Assembly (NCBI GenBank): GCA_018820205.1 | Contig: JAHJOK010000054.1 | Span: 1-33,765 of the forward strand | DNA from: Alphaproteobacteria bacterium | GTDB lineage: Bacteria; Pseudomonadota; Alphaproteobacteria; Caulobacterales; Caulobacteraceae | Direction of reading: 5' to 3' | DNA length: 33,765 nt | Shown: positions 26,185 to 33,765 of the stretch, piece after piece | How positions within the stretch are numbered: position 1 is the first letter of the stretch | Layout of the letters: every line of letters begins with the position of its first letter | Made by a program: the position numbers and the translations under genes | The notes under the pieces: model-generated | Databases searched by the model: none | The model's input: only the letters and a program-made list of their open reading frames with translations | Told to the model about the DNA's origin: nothing

Positions 26185-27102
26185 ATGTCGTCAGAGACCC
26201 CTCAAGACCCCGGCAAGTCCGGCGCCGCACAGCCTTTCGCGCGCGGTCGCATCCAGTGGGGGCGTCCGCCCCAGCCGATCTTCCAGGTCGGGCCGTTGCC
26301 GCGCGCGGCCGGAGGCGTGGCCAATATCGCCTCGCCTCCGGGCCGGACCGGCGCCGGCATACTGAGGGGCTCGATGGTTCCGCCCGCAGCGCCGGTCGAG
26401 CCGCCGCCGCCGCCCGAGGCGGAGGTCGCGCCGGAGCCTGTCGCGGACACGGTCGCCTCGCCCGAGCCCAAGCCCGAGCCCGAGCCCGAGCCTGTCACTG
26501 CTCCGGCCGAGATCGTGGCCGAGGTGGAGGAGGCAGAGCCTGCGGTGACCGTCCCTCCGCCCCTGTCCGGAGAGGCCGCGCCGGTCGCCGAACCCCGGCG
26601 CCTGCCGTCCGTCGTGGTCACCCCCGCGATCTACGCCGGCGTCAGCGCCGCCATCCAGAAGGTGACCGGGAAAGATCGCTGGGTCATCGTGGCCGCCGTT
26701 GTGGCGGTGCTGGTCACCGGCGGCTTCATCTGGCTGGCCACCCTGCCGGCAGGGGGAGCGGGCGGCGTTGACCAGACCGCTCCGACGCCCGTCGCGACGC
26801 CGACGCTGGACCCCGCCCCGCTTCCGGTCGAGGCGGAGGTCGCCACGGTCGCTCGCCCAGCGGCCCCGACCGCGCAGCCCCCCGAGACGCGTCCGCCTGA
26901 GCCTCGGCCGGTCGAGCCGATCAGGTCCGCGCCCCGGCCCGCCGCGCCCGCCGTCGCCGCGCCGCCGGTCGCGACGCCCTCGGTCGGACCCCGGCCCTAT
27001 ATCGAGACCGCACCCCTGATCGTGCCGACGCCGACCCCGGCGGCCCCGCCGCCCAGCGACCCCGACGCGCCGATCGCGACGCAGCCCCAGCCCCTGAATT
27101 GA
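26185..27102 (+). CDS. Pro-rich single-pass membrane protein
   Basis: A 305-residue protein of unusual composition. Residues 1-62 are basic and Gly/Pro-rich; 63-140 are acidic and Pro-rich with runs such as PPPPP and an EPEPEPEP-like stretch. One helix lies at 166-187 (WVIVAAVVAVLVTGGFIWLATL), and the remaining 118 residues are Pro/Ala/Thr-rich. GPRPY at 268-272 is shared with the 170-residue protein at 20803-21315. The long N-terminal segment before the helix is probably cytoplasmic. No domain is recognised. It follows the ABC permease after 53 bp and may be cotranscribed, but no functional link is visible. Confidence 0.8.
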   Translation: MSSETPQDPGKSGAAQPFARGRIQWGRPPQPIFQVGPLPRAAGGVANIASPPGRTGAGILRGSMVPPAAPVEPPPPPEAEVAPEPVADTVASPEPKPEPEPEPVTAPAEIVAEVEEAEPAVTVPPPLSGEAAPVAEPRRLPSVVVTPAIYAGVSAAIQKVTGKDRWVIVAAVVAVLVTGGFIWLATLPAGGAGGVDQTAPTPVATPTLDPAPLPVEAEVATVARPAAPTAQPPETRPPEPRPVEPIRSAPRPAAPAVAAPPVATPSVGPRPYIETAPLIVPTPTPAAPPPSDPDAPIATQPQPLN

Positions 27103-27106
27103 ACCG

Positions 27107-27508
27107 TCAGCGCTCCGGCGCGCGGTAGGGCAGATAGCCGCGCTCGACCATCCGGCGCAGCCCTTCATAGGCTTCGGACAGTTCCTCATAGGCGAGGCGC
27201 AGGCCCGAGAGCCGCTGGGCGTCGCTGGGCGACACGGCGTGGCCGCCCTCGGTCAGCCGCAGCGACTCGGCGATCCAGCGGGCGCGGGCCGAGGCGGCGG
27301 CCACGGCCAGACGCTGGAAGGCGGCCGGGTCGGTGTGGCTGGCCCCCAGCCCCATCACCTGGGGGATGACCTCGCGGTTCGAGACGAAGGCCGTATAGTC
27401 GATCTGTTCGAGGTGCCCGCGCAGGCGGCGCTGCTCCTGCGGATCGGTGTCGCTGGGCTCGAAATGATCCCGGCGCGCGCGGTAGCTGGACGTCATGATG
27501 CTGGACAT
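27107..27508 (-). CDS. Conserved hypothetical protein
   Basis: A 133-residue soluble, charged, helix-rich protein with no signal peptide. Recognisable stretches are DPQEQRRLRGHLEQIDYTAFVSNREVIPQVMG, then AVAAASARARWIAESLRLTE and RLAYEELSEAYEGLRRMVERGYLPYR. I do not recognise the family. ATG 27508 is chosen because GGGAGA precedes it and the sequence upstream in the same frame (to 28033) is the shadow of the convergently placed DsbA-like gene. It ends 4 bp from the stop of the Pro-rich gene. Confidence 0.75.
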   Translation of the reverse strand: MSSIMTSSYRARRDHFEPSDTDPQEQRRLRGHLEQIDYTAFVSNREVIPQVMGLGASHTDPAAFQRLAVAAASARARWIAESLRLTEGGHAVSPSDAQRLSGLRLAYEELSEAYEGLRRMVERGYLPYRAPER

Positions 27509-27628
27509 GGGGCGTCTCCCTGGGACCGGAGGGTGCGCCCGATGCGTTAACGCGCCGTTCCGTCCCCGCCGGCCTTCCCGCGCCCCGGCCCGGCGCCCAT
27601 ATGCAGCCGAACCCAGAGGAGCCGCGCC

Positions 27629-28306
27629 ATGACCCAACCCCTGCATATCGACTTCGTCTCCGACGTCGTCTGCCCCTGGTGCGTGGTCGGCCTGGGCGGG
27701 CTGGAGACCGCGCTGGATCGGCTGAAGGCCGAGGGGATCACCGCCGAGATCGCCTTCCAGCCGTTCGAGCTGAACCCCGGCATGGCGCCCGAGGGCGAGA
27801 ACATCGTCGAGCACATCGCCGGCAAATACGGCTCGACCCCCGAACAGTCCGCCGCCAATCGCGCCATGATCACCGAACGCGCGGCCGAGGCCTGGCCCGG
27901 ATTTCAGATGAACATGAGCGCCGACAGCCGGATCTGGAACACCTTCGACGCCCACCGGCTGTTGCACTGGGCCGGGGAGACCGCGGGACCGGAGCGTCAG
28001 AAGGCGCTGAAGGAGGCCCTGTTCCGCACCCATTTCACCGACGGAAACAACCTGACCGACGCCGGCGTCCTGACCCGGGCGGCTGAGGCGGCTGGGCTGG
28101 ACCGGGCCGAGGCGGGCGAGGTTCTGGCCTCGGGCCGCTATGCCGACACGGTGCGCGCCGAACAGGCCCTGTGGCGCTCACGCGGGATCAACAGCGTCCC
28201 CGCAGTGATCGTCGAGGGCAAATACCTGATCAGCGGCGGCCAGCCGGCGGCTGTGTTCGAGGAGGCGCTGCGCAAGATCGCGGCCGAAACGGCTGCCGCC
28301 GCCTAG
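27629..28306 (+). CDS. DsbA-family oxidoreductase, FrnE-like
   Basis: A 225-residue thioredoxin-fold protein with an inserted helical domain. The N-terminal strand IDFVSDVVCPWC gives the redox motif CPWC at 15-18. The helical insert contains NMSADSRIWNTFDAHRLLHWA, and the closing part has SRGINSVPAVIVEGKYLISGGQP with the cis-proline. This is the FrnE/2-hydroxychromene-2-carboxylate isomerase-like DsbA branch. No signal peptide is present, so it is expected in the cytoplasm, where FrnE proteins relate to disulfide stress. The ribosome site AGAGGAG precedes ATG. Confidence 0.9.
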   Translation: MTQPLHIDFVSDVVCPWCVVGLGGLETALDRLKAEGITAEIAFQPFELNPGMAPEGENIVEHIAGKYGSTPEQSAANRAMITERAAEAWPGFQMNMSADSRIWNTFDAHRLLHWAGETAGPERQKALKEALFRTHFTDGNNLTDAGVLTRAAEAAGLDRAEAGEVLASGRYADTVRAEQALWRSRGINSVPAVIVEGKYLISGGQPAAVFEEALRKIAAETAAAA

Positions 28307-28701
28307 GGTTCGCCCTGAAAGACTGCACCGAGCTCAATGCAGGGTGGCGCCGCCGGTGAACAGGCCGGACCGGTCGTCTCGCGCGGGCGTCGGAGGGGGG
28401 GCGTAGCAGCGCGGCTCGGACCTGGACCGCCCCTCGTCGCCGGGCCGGTCGGCGCTGGCCGTGGGCCGACGGGCGGCCGCCTTGGCTGCTGTGCTCTTCA
28501 TCGACGGCTCCCCTGTTCCCCGGGACCTTGTCGGGCAGGCGGGGCGGGGGCGCATCCTCAAGATGGAGGATGTTTCCGACTATCTCCTTTCCTGCGCACG
28601 GTGAGGAGACAGGTAGCCCTGCAGCCGTTCGATGCGGCCGATGCGCAAGCCGGCGCAGCGCGACCGTTGACCCGCGCCATCGCTTCGCCGAACGTCGTCG
28701 G
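28307..28701. other. Intergenic region between DsbA-like and membrane-protein genes
   Basis: Apart from the possible small minus-strand ORF, it contains a 7-bp-stem hairpin (28553-28559 with 28566-28572) followed by TTTCC. No promoter motif stands out. Confidence 0.5.
28334..28501 (-). CDS. Small basic hypothetical ORF
   Basis: A possible 55-residue protein beginning MKSTAAKAAARRPTASAD, with a Lys/Arg/Ala-rich start, a central Pro-rich RCYAPPPTPARDD, and the end SGLFTGGATLH. A good ribosome site (GGGGAG, 6 bp before ATG) and a position in an otherwise empty 395-bp gap support it. The composition (disordered, basic) is also what a GC-rich non-coding stretch would give. No homology is recognised. 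Confidence 0.4.
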   Translation of the reverse strand: MKSTAAKAAARRPTASADRPGDEGRSRSEPRCYAPPPTPARDDRSGLFTGGATLH

Positions 28702-29292
28702 ATGTCATTGTTCGAGTTCACCTTCGGCCTGTCGGCCGTGATCCTGGGGCTGGCGCTGGCGCATATGGCGTCGACGGTGTCGAAGCTGGCCATGGCCGGG
28801 CGGCGAGTGCGCTGGGCGCCCGAACCGTTGTTGCTGGCGGCCATGATCGTCCTGGTCATCGTGTCGGTGTGGCTGTTCCAGTGGGACGCGCGGACCCGGA
28901 CCGAGACGACCGTCGGCCTGATGCTGATGCAGGTGCTGAAGCTGGTCCTGCCCTTCATGGCCGCGACCTTCGTCCTGCCCGATCCGGTTCCGGAGGAGGG
29001 GCCGGTCGACCTTTACGCCCACTACGACCGGACCCGCGCCCTGACGTTCGGCGTGTTGATCCTGGGCCTGATGGCCTTCTGGACCGTCAGCATGGTGGAG
29101 TGGGCGACGGGCGTGGCGACAGATCGAGGGCCGATGACGGTCGCGGGTGCCCTGAGCACCCTGCCGTGGGGCTTCTGCGTCATCTACGGCCTGCTGATCG
29201 TGGTGCGCCGGCGGTGGTTCAACGTCGGGCTGCTGGTGGTGGCGCTTGCCTATTACGGGTGGGAGGTGTTGCCGATCCGGTTGGGGGAATGA
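28702..29292 (+). CDS. Hypothetical integral membrane protein
   Basis: A 196-residue protein with five likely helices: FEFTFGLSAVILGLALAHM, EPLLLAAMIVLVIVSVWLF, LMLMQVLKLVLPFMAATFVL, TFGVLILGLMAFWTVSMV and GFCVIYGLLIVVRRR/WFNVGLLVVALAYYGWEVL. A short acidic loop (PDPVPEEGPVDLYAHYDRTR) lies between helices 3 and 4. The family is not recognised. The start at ATG 28702 places the first helix near the N-terminus; in-frame upstream sequence is Arg-rich and non-conserved in style. The stop directly abuts the stop of the convergent gene. Confidence 0.75.
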   Translation: MSLFEFTFGLSAVILGLALAHMASTVSKLAMAGRRVRWAPEPLLLAAMIVLVIVSVWLFQWDARTRTETTVGLMLMQVLKLVLPFMAATFVLPDPVPEEGPVDLYAHYDRTRALTFGVLILGLMAFWTVSMVEWATGVATDRGPMTVAGALSTLPWGFCVIYGLLIVVRRRWFNVGLLVVALAYYGWEVLPIRLGE

Positions 29293-29484
29293 TCAGGCGG
29301 CCTTGCCGGTCTTCTTCGGCTTCAGATCGTCGAGTTCGCCGGGGGCGCCGGTGATGAGGCGACCCTTCCAGCCGGGGGGCGGCAGGAACTTGCCGGACTT
29401 TTCCTCGCGCGTGCCGGTGCGGGCGATCAGGGCGGCGTCGCGCCCGGCCTTCAGGACGGTTTCGGTGTCGAAGATCTTGCTCAT
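29293..29484 (-). CDS. Small protein paired with the zeta-like gene
   Basis: A 63-residue soluble, basic protein (MSKIFDTETVLKAGRDAALIARTG...KSGKFLPPPGWKGRLITGAPGELDDLKPKKTGKAA). Its ATG overlaps a TGA in the -1 frame (the CGATGAGC sequence at 29480-29487), which is where the upstream zeta-like gene would end if its reading frame were restored. Overlap and strand suggest an old two-gene unit. An antitoxin-like role is possible but cannot be shown. As the sequence now stands the frame is also open upstream to 29661, giving a 122-residue fusion with the toxin remnant. Confidence 0.6.
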   Translation of the reverse strand: MSKIFDTETVLKAGRDAALIARTGTREEKSGKFLPPPGWKGRLITGAPGELDDLKPKKTGKAA

Positions 29485-30034
29485 CGCGGGCTCATTTCCA
29501 TCAGCTTCCAGGCCCTCGTCGCTACTCGCATAGACCTCCCACTGATCCACGATCGGTTTGTAGACCGTCTCCAGATAGTCGAGGCTGAGCGCGAAGCGGC
29601 GGCGCAGGGTGTCCTCCGGAATGCCGTGACCACCCTGGGCGACGCGGCGCGCCACGCGCATGACGGAGAACTCCGCCGAGGGCGGGCGCAGATAGACCAG
29701 CTCGACCCGGTATCCTTCGTCATCCTCCGGCCGAGCGGAGCTCGGACCGGGGGGGCGCCTTCCAGTCGCGGATGCGCACGGCGTGGGACCGCGAGGCCAG
29801 GGTCGTCTCCAGCACCACGTCTGCCCGGTCGGCGAACAGGGCGTCCAGCCGCTCCAGCACCAGCCGCCCGGCGGCCAGATCGCGGCCCGCGCCCGCGCCG
29901 GTCAGGCCGCGCGCCACCTCGTCCGGGTTCACATACCGGAAGACCTCCGCCCGCCGGCGCAGGAAGCGGTTGATGAAGGTGGTCCTCCCGGCCCCGTTCG
30001 GACCGGCGAGGAGGACGAGGGTGGGCTCCTCCAT
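29481..30034 (-). pseudogene. Decayed zeta-toxin-like P-loop ATPase (COG4185 type)
   Basis: The first part (30034-29765) reads MEEPTLVLLAGPNGAGRTTFIN...YVNPDEVARGL...VVLETTLASRSHAVRIRDWKA. The second (from about 29724) reads GYRVELVYLRPPSAEFSVMRVARRVAQGGHGIPEDTLRRRFALSLDYLETVYKPIVDQWEVY. Together they rebuild one zeta-like kinase domain. The two parts are out of frame because of an extra stretch of about 37 bp (roughly 29725-29761) with a stop. The Walker A lysine is also changed to Arg17 (GPNGAGRTT; AGG for AAG), and a second frame slip near 29500-29515 separates the expected end (KLMEMSPR) from the current frame. Intact relatives phosphorylate UDP-sugars or are uncharacterised. I regard it as non-functional. 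Confidence 0.75.
29725..29761. repeat. Approximately 37-bp palindromic insertion inside the zeta-like gene
   Basis: The segment contains near-inverted GGTCCGAGC and GCTCGGCC arms around TCC and a flanking GGAGGATGACG reminiscent of Caulobacterales intergenic repeats (plus-strand peptide VILRPSG). Its length is not a multiple of three and it brings the frame to a stop. The boundaries are estimated from where the protein similarity resumes. Confidence 0.55.
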
Positions 30035-30049
30035 GCTCCTAACTTGACT

Positions 30050-31282
30050 TCATGGTTGGGGTGCTGCCTCCGCAGCCGCCAGAATACGCCGTGACGGTGC
30101 GTCAAGCTCAAATCCTGCGTCTGATGCTAGCCGAAGGCACTCAATAGCTCCGCTTGTTGCGTTGGCTTCAGAGTATATTGCCAAACCGAAATCGTCTTCT
30201 ATTAAAAACGGCACCAAAGAAATAGGCGCTCTATCAAACCCTGGCGCGACAGTTGGTGTGTCTCCATTCAAATCGGCATTCAAAACGGTGACGTATTTAC
30301 TGCCGACATCATTCATAGTCACAGCGAATAATTGAGATGATGTAGCGAAGAAGGAATAGCCTCTGCTTCTCAATCGATCTCGAATTTTATCTATGTCAGC
30401 AGACCTGATTAAAGCGGTGCCGCCATTCGAGAACCAATGAGTGCGAAAAAGACATGAATCCCCATTTGATGCCGTCAGCTGCGCGGTGTCGCTAGAAGTC
30501 ACATCCACTAGCGTGTGGGTCGGGGGAACCGCCAAAGTTAGCCTCGAGACGGCGGTGTCTCGCCCTTCGCCATCGACACTCGCCTCAAGTGTAAAGTCGG
30601 CGGGCGTCAACATTCTCGAAGGGGTTGCGGTCGAAGCGTCGGGATCTAGATCAGGAGGGTCGTACGGATCGGCAAATGGAAACAAAATCGGCGTGCCGTA
30701 GCAGTACGTCTCCTGCTTTTTTGAGCAAGCTGCCTGACCTAAAACTGATAAAACATAACTCGATCCGTTGTAGAAGCTAGCTCCAGAGCCGATTATGAAG
30801 AAAATCTGAGCCACTACCAGTAGAATTAGAAAAAAGAACATCCCATCATGTTGGGTGGTTGCCGTTTTCTTTCCCGCATTCCTAGCGAGCTCCGCTGCTC
30901 GATTTATTATCTCCACATACGCTTCCAAGCGCATTGATGTTGATATGTAGCTTGTAAGGTAGCAAATAAATCCGAGAACTATGCCAGACAGGAAACTTGC
31001 CATGGCTGGATAGGCGAGGCCGAGCGTGTCGGCATTATCTTTTCCGTCGGCGATATAGGAGCCTATGGCGATAACACCCGCGCCGTTCCCGAGCAAAATT
31101 GCCGTGGTGATCCTTCGAAACCAAAAAGCGCTTGTTTCTCGATCCCGATCACCGATCTCGGGTAGCGGATCTGCCTGTATTCTGAGATCGGAGGCGCGCT
31201 CGCGACGGCTTAAAGCAACGATCGACAAGCGAAGGCGCCGCCGTCTTTGGCTGAACCATTTTGACAAACGCTCGCGTATCAC
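30050..31282 (-). CDS. Orphan membrane protein with large C-terminal domain, AT-richer than surroundings
   Basis: A 410-residue protein of unknown function. A basic cytoplasmic N-terminus (SQRRRRLRLS...SRRERAS) is followed by a helix at 58-78 (ITTAILLGNGAGVIAIGSYI), a helix at 91-114, an amphipathic linker at 115-147 (MRLEAYVEIINRAAELARNAGKK), a third helix at 148-170, and a soluble domain of about 240 residues with few cysteines (TLEASVDGEGRDTAVSRLTLAV, DIDKIRDRLRSRGYSFFATSSQLFAVTMNDVGSKYV). The codons use many A/T third positions, quite unlike neighbours, which points to recent acquisition. It starts with GTG and has a weak ribosome site. It lies between the decayed zeta-like gene and thiC. 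Confidence 0.75.
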   Translation of the reverse strand: MIRERLSKWFSQRRRRLRLSIVALSRRERASDLRIQADPLPEIGDRDRETSAFWFRRITTAILLGNGAGVIAIGSYIADGKDNADTLGLAYPAMASFLSGIVLGFICYLTSYISTSMRLEAYVEIINRAAELARNAGKKTATTQHDGMFFFLILLVVAQIFFIIGSGASFYNGSSYVLSVLGQAACSKKQETYCYGTPILFPFADPYDPPDLDPDASTATPSRMLTPADFTLEASVDGEGRDTAVSRLTLAVPPTHTLVDVTSSDTAQLTASNGDSCLFRTHWFSNGGTALIRSADIDKIRDRLRSRGYSFFATSSQLFAVTMNDVGSKYVTVLNADLNGDTPTVAPGFDRAPISLVPFLIEDDFGLAIYSEANATSGAIECLRLASDAGFELDAPSRRILAAAEAAPQP

Positions 31283-31428
31283 TCGGTTTCCGATTTAGCA
31301 GGGCTTGGCTGGAGTAAAACGACAGTACATTTCTTCTCAGATAGCGGACATCCTGCAGCCCAACAATCTGACCGTGTAACCTTTAGCTGGGGCTCGTGCT
31401 GCTCACTTTTCTCGCTAGAGGCCACACC
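31283..31428. other. AT-richer gap after thiC
   Basis: 146 bp between the thiC stop and the start of the orphan membrane-protein gene, on the same strand. Its base composition continues that of the orphan gene, so it probably arrived with it and holds its promoter. No clear terminator for thiC is seen. Confidence 0.5.
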
Positions 31429-33660
<2,232 letters not shown>

Positions 33661-33765
33661 GGCTCAGGGTGACGCCGGGGGAGGCGGACGTCAAGCGGGC
33701 GCAAGCGTGGCTGGAAAAGGCGTCGGATTCGCGTGGGATAAGCGGTGAAACGGACTTGCCCGCCG
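33661..33765. other. Region upstream of the thiC riboswitch
   Basis: About 105 bp to the window edge with no recognisable gene. It should contain the thiC promoter, but I see no convincing -35/-10 pair. Confidence 0.4.

Noticed and set aside
27509..28033. Upstream extension of the 27107-27508 gene
   Set aside because: The extension is the complement of the DsbA-like gene; a ribosome site and ATG are present at 27508.

Overview
The window is dense, GC-rich bacterial DNA, apparently alphaproteobacterial. The gene content suggests Caulobacterales and probably Brevundimonas: trmD-rplS order, a solitary motA, MnmC, a ThiC of the alphaproteobacterial type, DUF1206 and Ala/Pro-rich small envelope proteins, and several families of short GC-rich palindromic repeats between genes. 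The genus is an inference from sequence style; no marker gene proves it.

Layout. 1-1330: end of a translation operon (trmD, rplS, terminator). 1345-1502: a palindromic repeat. 1513-10214: a pectin/hexuronate locus. It holds a LamG-domain secreted protein and a PL10 pectate lyase (both with Tat-like signals), kdgK, kduD, an RpiB/LacAB-family isomerase, a LacI-family regulator, an MhpD/FAH-type hydratase and an ExuT-like transporter. Three near-identical 14-bp palindrome-centred sites (3934-3947, 5922-5935, 7916-7929) lie in the control regions of these units and probably define one LacI-type regulon. The isomerase takes the position expected of KduI, and I propose it acts as a DhuI-like 4-deoxy-5-ketouronate isomerase. 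10252-13986: methylmalonyl-CoA mutase mutA-mutB, whose start/stop junction has been split by a palindromic element that duplicated the junction. 13990-16243: mnmC and a small DUF6491-like lipoprotein. 16368-17569: three tandem Ala/Pro/Met-rich small lipoproteins, one built of GAMAPAD heptads. 17707-20445: motA and a FATP-type long-chain acyl-CoA synthetase. 20803-24247: a Pro/Ala-rich single-pass protein, a sorbosone-dehydrogenase-like lipoprotein with a lipocalin, and a DUF1206 membrane protein. 24411-26131: an ABC-2 exporter pair. 26185-29292: a second Pro-rich single-pass protein, a conserved small protein, a FrnE/DsbA-like oxidoreductase, a small basic ORF and a four/five-TM membrane protein. 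29293-31282: an accessory patch with a decayed zeta-toxin-like P-loop gene, its overlapping small partner, and an AT-richer orphan membrane protein. 31429-33660: thiC under a TPP riboswitch, carrying an in-frame 120-bp inverted-repeat insertion.

How it fits together: PelA cleaves pectate outside the cytoplasm and the ExuT-like carrier imports uronates. The isomerase and KduD convert the 4-deoxy-5-keto sugar to 2-keto-3-deoxygluconate, which KdgK phosphorylates; the KDPG aldolase must be elsewhere. The other striking theme is the number of small repeat elements that have landed at gene junctions or inside genes: mutA/mutB, the zeta-like gene and thiC. They show tolerated, junction-copying and gene-breaking outcomes within one window. 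No tRNA, rRNA, CRISPR array or complete transposase was seen.
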